Notes: generated by a model from the letters alone, not told the origin. A stretch of DNA of 64,000 nucleotides from Novipirellula artificiosorum (GCF_007860135.1 NZ_SJPV01000006.1:124001-188000); one strand, 5' to 3'. Positions 25,387 to 35,218 are shown, numbered from the stretch's first letter. A program made the numbers and translations.

Positions 25387-28300
25387 CAAAATCCTCCCTG
25401 CTCGACCGATGCATCCGGCATGGCTGGTCCGGTCGACGATAACGGCTGTAGCGAGGGCTCGACAGCAGGCCACATCGGATCGGGCCGATTCTGCGGCTGA
25501 GCCCATTCTGCATCGGCGTTTGGATGAACCGCTGGGTCAGCCGGTGGAACCAGGGGCGGATGCACCACTCCGGAACCGTAACCGGTTGCTTGCGAGTCCA
25601 TGTTGCGCGGTGCCAGACCGCGGGGATCGTCATGCGGGTAGATCACCTCCACTTCATAATCTTCGCACGAAGCGTCGAACAGTGACCCGCTGTTGCAATC
25701 GGAAATGATCTCGCCATGAAGGTCAAACACATCGCACGCACACCAACTCATCCGTGCCATTTCGGTTTGTTTCAATCGTTCCATGTCAGACGGCGAACGA
25801 ACAACGTGAGGCGTCAAGATGATCAGTAGTTCCGCGCGTCGACTGGAAACCGAATCGTAGCGGAACAGATGCTTGATCAGCGGCAGATCACCGAGCCAAG
25901 GAACCTTCCGGTGGTGTTGTTTTCGGTTCGTCGAAATCAACCCACCCAAGATAATCGTTTCACCGTCCGCAGCACTCACCGTCGCTTGGGCACTTGCCAC
26001 GTTCACGCGTGGACTACGTACAACCGTACCATCCGCGCTGATCGACACCGGAATCCCCTCCGATTCCGGCCCCACTTCCGACTTTTCCGCGTCGATTTCC
26101 ATGGTCACATTGCCTTCGGGACTGATTCGCGGTGTGACACCGAGAATCAGACCAACGTTTTCGAGGGTCACCGTGTTTTGTTGCCCAATCTGGTTGATCG
26201 TCGATCCGGTGATCCGCGGAACACGTTGGCCGACCTGAATGAACGCCGGTTGATTGTCAAGGGTTAGCACCTGCGGCCGGCTGAGGACTTCGAGTCGTCG
26301 TGATTCTTCGAGTGCCCGCAGCAAGACACTGACGTTTTGGCTGCTCGCTGAAAGGACAAGTCCACCAAATCCCAATTCCGCGTTACTGCGACCGAGGGCA
26401 AAATTGGAAAGGCCTTGGCCGCCGACGTTACTGGCATTGGACAATGCGTTGGCGGACCCGCTGTTCCCCAACGGATCCGTACTATTGAAATTGAATCCTG
26501 GCTCATTGCTTGCGGAAATGACGGTGTCTTGCGTGACGGAAGAGACCGCGCCACCGGCCTGAGTGAGTTGGGACGTACTGGTGACCGTCAACAAATCACC
26601 GAGTAGACTACGATCGAAGAGGACCGAATCTTGAATACCAAGTTCAACGCCGAACTCGTCCGATTCATTGAGCAGCACTTCGGCGATCAGCACTTGAATC
26701 ATCACTTGAGGCGGTTGTTCATCCAATTTCTCAATCATCCGCCGCACTTCATCAAAGTACCGAGGCGTTGCACTGACGATCAATTTGTTGGACACCGGTT
26801 CTGGGACAACCACCACTTCTTTTTCAAGTTGAGCGTAGGGGTTGAGGGTCCCCGGCGAAGCATTTTCCACTTGCCGCGTGTTGCGAAGGAATTCGTTGAT
26901 GGCCAAGGCGACATCGACCGCTGGCGAGTTTTTGAGCTGGTAGACGGTGTTTTGACGTTGCATCGCATCCGCTTCATCCAGACGGAGCAGGAGCGCATCG
27001 ACAATCTTCAAATCGCCGTCGGACCCCGTGGCAATAATGCTGTTGCTGCGGACATCCACGGTGAACCGCAGCGGTGCGAGCGAGGACTCGCCCGGAGCGC
27101 TGGAAAGCTGCGCCGACGTCACCGGATCCGCACCCGGCTGACTGGGGAGCAACGAGCGAAGCGTTTGGATCAAGCTGGCGGCATCCCCATTTTGAATCGG
27201 GAAAATCTTGATTTTCGCGACCATGCCTGGTGAATCCAGCCTTTGGATCAATGCTTCGATGATGTCGAAATTCTCAGCCGGCGCGGAAACGATCAAGCTG
27301 TTTTTTCGAGCATCCACGGTGATTTGCACATTTTCCAGAACCCCCGATACGATGGTTCGTTCACGGTCGAGATCGTCGAGCATCAACTCCATCCCCGTCG
27401 ATCGCGTCGCGGATTGAGCCCCTTGAATCGTTTCCCGCAGCGTTTCCGCCACATCGGCGGCCATGCTGTTTTGGATCGGGAACACTCGAGTCCGCTGGAC
27501 GGCGCCGCCTTCGAGCGTATCGAGTCGTTCGACCAACCGTGCCACCGCAACCATGTCTCGTGGCGCTGCATCAACAATCAGCGAATTGGTACGAACGTCA
27601 ACGGTTGACTGAATCGTCGGAGCGAGCTCGCCTTCGCGACCTGCAAAGAAGCTTGCAATCGTTTGCTGCAGCGAGGTCGCCGAGGCATACTTGAGTCGAA
27701 AAATATTGAACTGCATCTCCGGTGCAAGCGGGCGGTCCAGTTTGAGAGTCAACTCTTTTAACGCCGTGACGGCTTCTCCCCAGCCGAGTAGCAGCAACGC
27801 GTTCGGCTTTGCCAGTGGCGTAACCGTCGCACGTCCTTGCCGAGTACCGAGCAGGTCTTCCTGTGTCTGTTCAATCAACTCTGCCACACGGACTGAACTC
27901 GCATGTCGCAAACGAATCAACTCGATGGCCGGCTGCGTCTCACGGCTCAATTGCTCCAGCTCTCGAATGATCTCCGATAGCTGGTCAAGGTCTTGGTCAC
28001 GACCGCGTAGAATGATCGCATCCAAATCGGGCAAGGTTTCGACTTCGACACCTTCCAACTGGGGCAGCGACGGGGCCAACTGGGGCTGCGACGAGGCCGC
28101 GTTTTGGGAGGGTTGAGCAGCATCGGCGTCCTGCTCCCTTGGGCCTTCCTCGTCGGGTTGCCCAGCGGGTTGGCCCGTGGGAGCCGGTAACGGTTCCGGA
28201 GCATACAGGTCCTCGGCAACTTGGCCGACCGACTGCTGGATCCCGGTTAACTTGAACAACATCCTGGCCCGTTCCTCTCGCAAGCTCGCCCCTTCGGCAT

Positions 28301-29138
28301 CCACGGCTGTCGACGTTGAGCTCGGCGAGCGTGAGGATTGCATCATCTGCCGGACTTTTGGCTGCACCTCCCGTTTCAACATCAAGACGCGCTGCTGTGT
28401 CCCGGCGGTTTGCTGGCGCTGGTAGCGTTCGGCCAACGCCTTCAGCAATTGAGTGAATTGATCGACCGTTCCGACCGGTCCGTCGATCAAAACGTCCTCT
28501 CGCTCGAGGTCAAATCCGATCTGCAGCGGACCGGAAGGCGTATCCATCGTCCACGCCGTGACTCCCGTCGCCATTTGCAATCGTTCGCCGAAAAGTCTCA
28601 AGACATCATCTCGGATCGCCTTTGATTGCCCCATCGGCAACGGCATCAAACGCCGCGTTCGTTCGGTTTTTTGCGGGGCATCGGTTTGTGCCGAAGGCAG
28701 GGCTTGCTGAGAGCGTCTCATTCCTGACGGCGAATTTGGCTTGGGCAAGCGAACCGGGACATCGCGTGGGGTTGTCGGTGTCTGTGTTTGTGGACCGGTG
28801 GACTGAGGGGGCTGCAACCGAATGGTGCTTTCCGCCGCTGCGCTGCCATCATCCAGATTCCGATCGATCCGATCGAGCACCTGTTTCAAGAGATCGTGTG
28901 CCCAAGGCGGACCGGTCAGTACGAGTCGTCCGTGCTGTTCGTCGGCCTGGATGTGCACGTCCGGAGAATCGGCCACCAGCGGTGCGAAGACCGCCTCGGC
29001 TTCTCTGACAGACTTGTGTCGCAGCGCATAGGAAACGACGGCATTCGCATTTTCAGACTGCGCAACCGCTGCTGAGAAACTGACCAGACAACCGGTCAGG
29101 GCGAAAACGTAAATGAATGACTGCCGAACCTGGTGCAT
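25386..29138 (-). CDS. Giant type II-like secretin (GspD family) with five N-domain repeats
   Basis: A 1250-residue outer-membrane secretin. After a signal peptide (about 1-26) and a low-complexity region come at least five secretin N-domain repeats beginning near residues 404, 474, 549, 640 and 729, each pairing an LKYAS/PIQNS-type strand with a VDVRTNSLIV-type strand and a closing RLDxxE. The secretin core follows (about 790-1130), with GLILGVTPRISPEGNVTMEI, VNVASAQATVSAADGETIILGGL and VPWLGDLPLIKHLFRYD. The C-terminal 120 residues are proline-rich. Typical GspD proteins are near 650-700 residues with fewer repeats, so this one should form an unusually long periplasmic channel. No other type II secretion genes are adjacent; a coupled lipoprotein follows. 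Confidence 0.92.
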   Translation of the reverse strand: MHQVRQSFIYVFALTGCLVSFSAAVAQSENANAVVSYALRHKSVREAEAVFAPLVADSPDVHIQADEQHGRLVLTGPPWAHDLLKQVLDRIDRNLDDGSAAAESTIRLQPPQSTGPQTQTPTTPRDVPVRLPKPNSPSGMRRSQQALPSAQTDAPQKTERTRRLMPLPMGQSKAIRDDVLRLFGERLQMATGVTAWTMDTPSGPLQIGFDLEREDVLIDGPVGTVDQFTQLLKALAERYQRQQTAGTQQRVLMLKREVQPKVRQMMQSSRSPSSTSTAVDAEGASLREERARMLFKLTGIQQSVGQVAEDLYAPEPLPAPTGQPAGQPDEEGPREQDADAAQPSQNAASSQPQLAPSLPQLEGVEVETLPDLDAIILRGRDQDLDQLSEIIRELEQLSRETQPAIELIRLRHASSVRVAELIEQTQEDLLGTRQGRATVTPLAKPNALLLLGWGEAVTALKELTLKLDRPLAPEMQFNIFRLKYASATSLQQTIASFFAGREGELAPTIQSTVDVRTNSLIVDAAPRDMVAVARLVERLDTLEGGAVQRTRVFPIQNSMAADVAETLRETIQGAQSATRSTGMELMLDDLDRERTIVSGVLENVQITVDARKNSLIVSAPAENFDIIEALIQRLDSPGMVAKIKIFPIQNGDAASLIQTLRSLLPSQPGADPVTSAQLSSAPGESSLAPLRFTVDVRSNSIIATGSDGDLKIVDALLLRLDEADAMQRQNTVYQLKNSPAVDVALAINEFLRNTRQVENASPGTLNPYAQLEKEVVVVPEPVSNKLIVSATPRYFDEVRRMIEKLDEQPPQVMIQVLIAEVLLNESDEFGVELGIQDSVLFDRSLLGDLLTVTSTSQLTQAGGAVSSVTQDTVISASNEPGFNFNSTDPLGNSGSANALSNASNVGGQGLSNFALGRSNAELGFGGLVLSASSQNVSVLLRALEESRRLEVLSRPQVLTLDNQPAFIQVGQRVPRITGSTINQIGQQNTVTLENVGLILGVTPRISPEGNVTMEIDAEKSEVGPESEGIPVSISADGTVVRSPRVNVASAQATVSAADGETIILGGLISTNRKQHHRKVPWLGDLPLIKHLFRYDSVSSRRAELLIILTPHVVRSPSDMERLKQTEMARMSWCACDVFDLHGEIISDCNSGSLFDASCEDYEVEVIYPHDDPRGLAPRNMDSQATGYGSGVVHPPLVPPADPAVHPNADAEWAQPQNRPDPMWPAVEPSLQPLSSTGPAMPDASVEQGGF

Positions 29139-29237
29139 CCTTGCTTCCGGCTTTCGTGAAAAACGCGTCGTAGGTGGGGAGGGACTCTGCGGCGATGCTA
29201 GAGGAAGCGAAAAGCGGGTGTCAAGTCAATTCGACGA

Positions 29238-30047
29238 CTAATTTTTCCCCTTTGATTCCTGTCCGTTGAGCTTGCTTGCTGCTTTTTCCTCGGCGGCACT
29301 GCCGCGGAGGTACCTCGGGACCAATTGGGCAGGATCCACCCATTTCTGCAATCTGGCCGCTCGAACCCCCAGCAATCCCACGCCAACCGCATCTGGCTGG
29401 GACGCCGCCACCCGCCGTTGGGCAAGATTCCCAAACGGTTTGGCTTCCCCCGCCAGGGCAACCCGCGTGAGATCAACCTGCCGCAGGTCCACCGCCCAAT
29501 CCGCTGCACCGACAATTTTGACACATTTGGGGTGTGCCGACCAGCGATCCGAAAGTCGGTCCAGGTCCGGGAGAGTATCCAACCTACGGAACGAGCCGGT
29601 GAAAAACTGTCCGCGGTAGGCGTCGGTTGCGACCAGGATCACTTCGGGCCCGAGATTCTCCAAAACCGAATTTTCAGAAACCGTCGACTGCTGGCCAGCA
29701 GAATCAAGCGACGGGCAAGCCCCAGAAAAGATCGTTGCGGCAATCGCAGCGAGCGAGTCGACCGAAACCAGCGGGACTTGTAGGGAATAGCTAAGCATTT
29801 TTGCCAGCGTGACTCCGATTCGAAGCCCGGTGAATGACCCCGGACCGTCCGCGACGGAGATAAAATCGACGCCATCCGATTCACGCCGGCACCAGTCGAT
29901 GGCGTCCTTTAAAGCGGGCCCTATCGCTGCGGCCGTGCGACTTTTAGCACCTAAATCGTGCTGGTAAACGATGTCCTGGTCGACCAAAATCGCGAGCGAT
30001 CCCGAGCGACCGGTTGTTTCAATAGCGAGCTGGGTGATCCCGACCAT
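29238..30047 (-). CDS. tsaB: tRNA threonylcarbamoyladenosine biosynthesis protein TsaB
   Basis: A 269-residue ASKHA-fold protein with LAIETTGRSGSLAIL, HDLGAKSRTAAAIGPALKDAI, ISVADGPGSFTGLRIGVTLAKML and VSVDSLAAIA, the conserved TsaB series. It is a scaffold that works with TsaD and TsaE to install the t6A37 modification on ANN-decoding tRNAs. It is divergent from the metallophosphoesterase pair, sharing a 218-base intergenic region, and lies 99 bases upstream of the secretin gene on the same strand but reading away from it as a separate unit ahead of it. Confidence 0.92.
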   Translation of the reverse strand: MVGITQLAIETTGRSGSLAILVDQDIVYQHDLGAKSRTAAAIGPALKDAIDWCRRESDGVDFISVADGPGSFTGLRIGVTLAKMLSYSLQVPLVSVDSLAAIAATIFSGACPSLDSAGQQSTVSENSVLENLGPEVILVATDAYRGQFFTGSFRRLDTLPDLDRLSDRWSAHPKCVKIVGAADWAVDLRQVDLTRVALAGEAKPFGNLAQRRVAASQPDAVGVGLLGVRAARLQKWVDPAQLVPRYLRGSAAEEKAASKLNGQESKGKN

Positions 30048-30126
30048 TTGGGGGCTGTTTGCAGTTGAGGGTATCCGAACGGCTGTTTCCGATCCCTAAA
30101 TCGGCAACGAACTCGATTTCGTGGGA

Positions 30127-30156
30127 TTGCCGTGAAAAAATGCTTCCCCTTACAAT
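30127..30156 (+). promoter_or_regulatory. Candidate sigma-70-type promoter for the metallophosphoesterase pair
   Basis: TTGCCG (30127-30132), an 18-base spacer and TACAAT (30151-30156). The -10 matches 5 of 6 consensus bases and the -35 four of six. It lies 110 bases upstream of the GTG at 30266 in the divergent region with tsaB. Confidence 0.4.
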
Positions 30157-30265
30157 CAAGGCTAAACGATTGCGGAGGCTCCGACTAGATTTGCTCTCGT
30201 GTGCATTCGCGTCAGCTGCATTTTTTTGTTCATTATTCTTGCCACCTTTCCCACGGGACGTTTCA

Positions 30266-31024
30266 GTGAAACGCGCGTTGATTAGCGACATTCACGGAAA
30301 TTTTGATGCACTGACGGCAGTGTTGGCGGATATCCGAAGCGTGGGAGTGGACGACATTTACTGCTTAGGGGACATCATCGGCTATGGCCCCAACCCCTGT
30401 GAGTGTCTCGACGCGGTCATGAAGAACGCGAAGTCGACCATCCTGGGGAATCACGACCAAGCAGCGCTGTTCGACCCCGAGGGTTTCAATCCGATGGCGT
30501 TGCAAGCGATTTACTGGACCCGTGACCAGTTGGATAACGGACCGGGTTCGTCGGACCAAATCAATGCGCGCTGGGACTTTCTGGGGGAACTGCCGCGTCA
30601 TGTCGACGAAGGCGAGTACCGTTTTGTTCATGGTTCACCGCGTGATCCGACGAACGAATACGTTTTTCCTGAGTACGTGTTCGACACGCGCAAGATGGAG
30701 ATTCTGTTTGGCAAAATCCAACAGTATTGCTTCATGGGGCACACCCATTTGCCAGGCGTGTTCACGACCGAATGCGAATTCATTTCGCCCGACGAATGTG
30801 ATTACGTCTACCAGCTCGGTAACCCGAAGGTGATGGTCAATGTGGGGAGTGTCGGTCAGCCGCGTGATGAAGACAGTCGTGCTTGTTACGCGATTCTCGA
30901 CACGGATGCCCACACCGTCACCTATCGCCGCGTCGGCTATGATATCGACGCGGTTGCCAATAAGATCTATGGGATTCCCGACTTAGCGGACGCCTTAGGC
31001 GATCGACTGAAACACGGCCGCTAA
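30266..31024 (+). CDS. Metallophosphoesterase (first of tandem pair)
   Basis: A 252-residue calcineurin-like phosphoesterase with the metal-binding series ISDIHGNFDAL, CLGDIIGYGPNPCECL, ILGNHDQAAL, FVHGSPR and GHTHLPGVF, followed by VNVGSVGQPRDEDSRACYAIL. The order D-x-H, GD, GNHD, H, GHTH is the full dimetal site, so it should be active, but the phosphate substrate is unknown. GTG 30266 begins exactly at the conserved N-terminus and matches the GTG start of the paralogue 42 bases downstream. Cytoplasmic: no signal peptide. Confidence 0.88.
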   Translation: MKRALISDIHGNFDALTAVLADIRSVGVDDIYCLGDIIGYGPNPCECLDAVMKNAKSTILGNHDQAALFDPEGFNPMALQAIYWTRDQLDNGPGSSDQINARWDFLGELPRHVDEGEYRFVHGSPRDPTNEYVFPEYVFDTRKMEILFGKIQQYCFMGHTHLPGVFTTECEFISPDECDYVYQLGNPKVMVNVGSVGQPRDEDSRACYAILDTDAHTVTYRRVGYDIDAVANKIYGIPDLADALGDRLKHGR

Positions 31025-31066
31025 TCCGCTTTCGCCATTTCCTTCTCGACTGCCCGGGCCCTCGAC

Positions 31067-31825
31067 GTGACGCGAACTGCAATTCTTAGCGACATCCACG
31101 GAAACCTCGCAGCGCTCCGGGCAGTGCTGCTTGACGTCGAGAGCCAGAAAGTGGATCGCATTGTTTGCCTTGGTGATGTCGTCGGTTACGGCCCCCAACC
31201 GTGTGCCTGCTTGGATCAAGCGATGAAGTTCGACTTCTGCGTGCTTGGCAATCACGACAGCAGCGCGCTATTCGATCCTGAAGGCTTCAACATCGCGGCG
31301 GAGCAAGCGATTTTTTGGACGCGTACTCAACTGGAAAGCGGCTCGGATGGGCCTGACGCCAGCCGTCGGCGAATGGAGTTTTTGTGTAAATTGCCTCGGA
31401 CCGTCCGGGAAGGGGGCGTGTTGTTTGTCCACGGATCTCCGCGTAGCCCCACCAACGAGTACGTTTTTCCCGAGGACACTCAGAATGGGAAGAAGATGGA
31501 GAAATTGTTCTCGCTGATTCCGCATTTGTGCTTCCAAGGTCACACACACGTTCCGGGCATTTTTACGCCTGAATTGCGATTCCTTCGCCCCGCAGACCTT
31601 GCCGGCGGCTACGGTGTTTCCAATTCGGCCCATCGGCTGATGATCAACGTCGGCAGCGTTGGCCAGCCTCGTGACGGCGATCCGCGAAGCTGTTATGTGC
31701 TTTTCGACGAGCAGGTCGTTGAGTTTCGTCGCGTCGAGTACGACATTGAAGAGACCGTGAAGGAAATCGAAGCGGAACCCGAACTCGACAACTTCCTCGG
31801 ATACCGACTTCGGGATGGTCGATAG
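31067..31825 (+). CDS. Metallophosphoesterase (second of tandem pair)
   Basis: A 252-residue paralogue of the preceding gene with ILSDIHGNLAAL, CLGDVVGYGPQPCACL, VLGNHDSSALFDPEGF, FVHGSPRSPTNEYVFPED, GHTHVPGIF and INVGSVGQPRDGDPRSCYVLF. Identical lengths and shared blocks such as ALFDPEGFN and NEYVFPE show a local duplication. All metal ligands are retained. Its last bases run into the tgt region, so the three genes are probably one transcript. Confidence 0.88.
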   Translation: MTRTAILSDIHGNLAALRAVLLDVESQKVDRIVCLGDVVGYGPQPCACLDQAMKFDFCVLGNHDSSALFDPEGFNIAAEQAIFWTRTQLESGSDGPDASRRRMEFLCKLPRTVREGGVLFVHGSPRSPTNEYVFPEDTQNGKKMEKLFSLIPHLCFQGHTHVPGIFTPELRFLRPADLAGGYGVSNSAHRLMINVGSVGQPRDGDPRSCYVLFDEQVVEFRRVEYDIEETVKEIEAEPELDNFLGYRLRDGR

Positions 31826-31838
31826 TAGCCCTCCGGCC

Positions 31839-32963
31839 ATGACACATTTTCACTTTTCGCTCCGTCATCACGACGCTGGCACTGCGGCGCGTCGTGGCGA
31901 GTTTTCAACGCCTCATGGAACCGTGCAAACGCCCGGTTTTATGCCTGTGGGGACCCAAGGAACGGTCAAAGGAGTGACGATCGATCAGGTCGCCGCCAGC
32001 GGGGCGGAAATGATCTTGGGCAACACCTACCACTTGGCACTTCGCCCCGGTCACCAGACGGTGCGGCGATTAGGTGGGCTTCACGGGATGACCGGTTGGA
32101 AGGGGCCGATCCTGACCGACAGCGGCGGATTTCAGGTTTTTAGCCTCGAAGCGATTCGAGAAATCAATGAGGAAGCTGCTACGTTCCGAAGCCACATTGA
32201 CGGTGCCATCATTCGGCTGACGCCCGAGCATAGTATCGAAATCCAAGAATCGCTCGGCAGCGACGTGGCGATGGTTCTCGATCATGTCGTGGCACTGCCG
32301 GCGGAGCGACACGAGGTCATCGATGCGATGGAACGATCGATCCGATGGGCTCGGCGCTGCCTCGATGCGGCAACGCGAGAGGACCAGGCTCGCTTTGCGA
32401 TCGTCCAAGGGGGATTGGACGTTGAGCTACGCCAGCAATGCGCCTCGGAATTGTCGTCGATGGACTTTGAGGGTTTTGCGATTGGCGGGTTGAGCGTAGG
32501 CGAGCCGCCACCCGAAATGTATCGCATCACCGAAGCAACCTGCCCCTATTTGCCCGCTGAAAAACCGCGATATCTGATGGGAGTCGGCACTCCGGTGGAT
32601 CTTCTCGAAAGCGTTGCGCGAGGGGTCGACTTGTTTGATTGCGTCATGCCAACTCGCAATGGACGCAATGCAATGGCGTTCACGGATCAAGGGAAAATTA
32701 AAATCCGAAATGCGGTGCATCGCGAAGACATACGTCCTTTGGAAGCATCGTGTCCCTGTTTGGCCTGTCGTCACAGCCGAGGGTACTTGCGGCACTTGTT
32801 CGTCGCGAAGGAAATGCTTGGCCCCATCCTGCTTAGCATCCACAACTTGACCTATTACCAACGCTTGATGGCGGGCGTTCGCGAAGCGATCGAACAGGAT
32901 TTGCTGGGGGAATTCATCGCCAGCAAGAAAGCCGGCTGGGCCTCGTCTCCTTCGTCGTCCTAG
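31839..32963 (+). CDS. tgt: Queuine/preQ1 tRNA-guanine transglycosylase
   Basis: A 374-residue TIM-barrel enzyme that exchanges guanine-34 of GUN-anticodon tRNAs for preQ1 in queuosine synthesis. Recognisable parts are VQTPGFMPVGTQGTVKG, NTYHLALRPG, DSGGFQVFSL (catalytic Asp), FAIVQGG, GGLSVGEP, DCVMPTRNGRNA (nucleophile region) and the zinc site CPCLACRHSRGYLRHL. ATG 31839 opens at the family N-terminus; an ATG at 31815 overlapping the previous stop is also possible. No other queuosine gene is visible nearby. Confidence 0.96.
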   Translation: MTHFHFSLRHHDAGTAARRGEFSTPHGTVQTPGFMPVGTQGTVKGVTIDQVAASGAEMILGNTYHLALRPGHQTVRRLGGLHGMTGWKGPILTDSGGFQVFSLEAIREINEEAATFRSHIDGAIIRLTPEHSIEIQESLGSDVAMVLDHVVALPAERHEVIDAMERSIRWARRCLDAATREDQARFAIVQGGLDVELRQQCASELSSMDFEGFAIGGLSVGEPPPEMYRITEATCPYLPAEKPRYLMGVGTPVDLLESVARGVDLFDCVMPTRNGRNAMAFTDQGKIKIRNAVHREDIRPLEASCPCLACRHSRGYLRHLFVAKEMLGPILLSIHNLTYYQRLMAGVREAIEQDLLGEFIASKKAGWASSPSSS

Positions 32964-33228
32964 GATTCCCGCTGCTCTTGGTTTTTGGGCGAAATCGTTG
33001 TTGTGCTGTCCGGCCAGGAGCTCAGCCGGCTCGATTGCCGCAGCCGGATCGGGCCTTCGCGATGCTGGATTCGTCCGAATTTGAATTCCGATCGATCTTC
33101 CGACGCGGTGGCCAAATTTGTTACAGCTGCAGCGACGAACCGTAGACACGGTTCATTTCACCATGATGGATCGAGAGGCCTAGGGGGCGAAGTGAAACAC
33201 CACCGGGCTGCATGTGACGAGGAATTTC

Positions 33229-34356
33229 ATGCGAGTCGTTTTTGAAGGCGCGATTTTCGAGATGTTACCGGTGGGTGGTATCGCGAGGTATTTTACGGAC
33301 ATCATCAACCGATTGCCCGAATCCATCACTCCAATCGTATTGGGCCCCGAAGAGGCCAGCCTCGCTTTTTCCAATCCACACGTCACGTTGAGTGGCGTTC
33401 GCACCAAAGCGCCGCTCAAAATGCTGCGGCGTTTTTGGCGAAAAAGCCAACATCGGTTGATCGACCAGCAGATGGACTCGCTCTCGGGCGACCTTCATCA
33501 CTGGACTTACTATTCCGGACTCTGCCAACGCGAGATCCGGCCTGGGAACGTACAGAATGTGATCACGGTTTATGACTTTATCCATGAGTCCTTTCCTGAA
33601 CTGGATCCCTCTGGCGCCCATTCCTATTGGAAACGCAAAGCGATTGAGTCGGCAGACCACATTTGCTGTATCTCGCAAACGACCCATGACGATCTTTGCG
33701 ATCGCTTTCCCGAGGTCGCATCCCGAGCAAGTGTTACGATGCTAGGCAACAGCTTTGTCAACGTCGTGGCCGAACCGGTCACCGGACAATTGGCGAATCG
33801 GCCCTACGTTTTGTTTGTGGGTCGCAGAGACAACTACAAAAACTTCCAGACGCTGTGGCATGCTTGGCAGTCGGTTCGATCGCGAGTCCCTGAATTGGCC
33901 CTCGTGATCGTGGGGCCACCGATCAAGCGACGTGAAGCGCGTGGCTTAGGCATGAAAGAACAAGAAGAAGGGGTCATTCATCTTGGTGGTGTTAGCGATC
34001 CTGTCTTGAAGGGACTCTATCAACACTGTCGTGCGTTTGTGTTTCCCTCGAAGGAAGAGGGGTTTGGGCTGCCCGCCGTGGAAGCCATGGAAAGTGGTGC
34101 ACCGGTGATCGCTTCGACCTGCCCGGCGCTTCGTGAAGTCCTCGGAAACGTGGGGCATTACTTTGATGCCCACGACGTCGATTCGCTTGCGGATCTTCTC
34201 GTTCTTGCAGACCTTGAGCGTCTGCCTCACTGTGAAAAAAAGCTACAATTGGGACTTCAGCGAGCGAGCGAATTGAGTTGGCAAAAGACAGTGGAACAGA
34301 CGGTTGCGGCCTATCGAACGCTCCGTGGTTCCAGCCCAATCGTTCGAGCCGCGTAG
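33229..34356 (+). CDS. Glycosyltransferase family 4 (GT-B) protein
   Basis: A 375-residue retaining GT-B enzyme. The N-terminal domain has GAIFEMLPVGGIARYFTDI; the C-terminal nucleotide-sugar domain has RPYVLFVGRRDNYKNF, LALVIVGPP and the E-x7-E motif region KEEGFGLPAVEAMESGAPVIAS. Family members build exopolysaccharide or lipid-linked glycans; the sugar and acceptor cannot be deduced. ATG 33229 has a GAGGA ribosome site 6 bases upstream, so it is preferred over GTG 33214. It stands apart from tgt with a 265-base gap in which I see no clear feature. Confidence 0.88.
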   Translation: MRVVFEGAIFEMLPVGGIARYFTDIINRLPESITPIVLGPEEASLAFSNPHVTLSGVRTKAPLKMLRRFWRKSQHRLIDQQMDSLSGDLHHWTYYSGLCQREIRPGNVQNVITVYDFIHESFPELDPSGAHSYWKRKAIESADHICCISQTTHDDLCDRFPEVASRASVTMLGNSFVNVVAEPVTGQLANRPYVLFVGRRDNYKNFQTLWHAWQSVRSRVPELALVIVGPPIKRREARGLGMKEQEEGVIHLGGVSDPVLKGLYQHCRAFVFPSKEEGFGLPAVEAMESGAPVIASTCPALREVLGNVGHYFDAHDVDSLADLLVLADLERLPHCEKKLQLGLQRASELSWQKTVEQTVAAYRTLRGSSPIVRAA

Positions 34357-34402
34357 CGCTGCTTCGGGTGCAGACCGTCGCGACCCCACACCAAGGAACA
34401 CC

Positions 34403-34789
34403 GTGAACAAGAAACCTCTGAGATCCCTACAGGATGACCCAGACGACGAGCTGCCCGATCAGGCCGGGCCTTCGCAGTCGATCGTGCAGGTGCCTTCCAA
34501 ACCAGATCAACACCAGATTGCTCAATTCATCACGACGATCAAGAACGCACCGCAACAAGTGGGTGAACACATCATTGCTGCGCTGCAACACGAAAACACC
34601 GTTGCTGTCATCACGACGGTAGCGATAGGCCCCGATGGTCAGCAGCGAGTCATCTCTGCTGCACTCAATCCGGCGCGGTTGGAGCAGGTCCAGGAAATCC
34701 TGGAAGCTGCTGTGGAAGAACGCGAAGAAGAGGAACCGTGTGTTGGATTTCATTGCCTCGTCAAGCCGAAGCGGTCAACGCCCGGCTGA
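34403..34789 (+). CDS. Small unknown protein with acidic C-terminal region
   Basis: A 128-residue protein starting at GTG 34403 with an AAGGA ribosome site. It has a charged start (NKKPLRSLQDDPDDEL), an alpha/beta-looking middle (HQIAQFITTIKNAPQQVGEHIIAALQHENTVA split across helices and a strand with GPDGQQRVISAALNP) and an EEREEEE acidic run before a Cys/His-containing end (EPCVGFHC). No family recognised. It follows the glycosyltransferase by 46 bases and faces the SseB-like gene convergently, 15 bases apart. Confidence 0.6.
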   Translation: MNKKPLRSLQDDPDDELPDQAGPSQSIVQVPSKPDQHQIAQFITTIKNAPQQVGEHIIAALQHENTVAVITTVAIGPDGQQRVISAALNPARLEQVQEILEAAVEEREEEEPCVGFHCLVKPKRSTPG

Positions 34790-34804
34790 CCAGCACCGGT
34801 CGAC

Positions 34805-35218
34805 TCAGTCGGTCGACTCAGTCGGCGACTCGCCAAGCTCAACGATTTCGTTGACGAGCTCCGTATCGATAATGTTCCTCTGTTCGGTCTCTGGATTGAG
34901 CAGCAAGCCGAAATCCTCAGGGAGGTATTCCAGCAGCGTTTCGCCATCCACCACAAAACCCTGCACCTCGTCTTCGTCGGTGAACATATCGCCCATCTCT
35001 TCAACAAAGATCCCTGCGTTTTCTTCGGAGGTGAAAGCCACCAAGACCTCTTCGCCCTCAATCTCGGCGGTCAGCGCCCCCATGCTTTCATCGTCGTCTT
35101 CATCGTCTTCAATGTTGATGAGCACAAATTGAAGCTGGAGCAGTAGCGAACGGATCGTCGACGCGTCGCGATCGTTGATCGCGGCATCCAGAGCAGAAGG
35201 GTTCGATTCGGTGGTCAT
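34805..35218 (-). CDS. SseB-like small acidic protein
   Basis: A 137-residue, strongly acidic protein. The stretch IEGEEVLVAFTSEENAGIF followed by VVDGETLLEYLPEDFGLLLNPE resembles the SseB family N-terminal domain, in which a short protein with a V-x-x-F-T-S pattern binds an unknown partner. The open frame extends upstream to 35497, but only the part from ATG 35218 (MTTESNPSALDA) shows normal composition. No signal peptide. Function unknown even within the family. Confidence 0.65.
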   Translation of the reverse strand: MTTESNPSALDAAINDRDASTIRSLLLQLQFVLINIEDDEDDDESMGALTAEIEGEEVLVAFTSEENAGIFVEEMGDMFTDEDEVQGFVVDGETLLEYLPEDFGLLLNPETEQRNIIDTELVNEIVELGESPTESTD

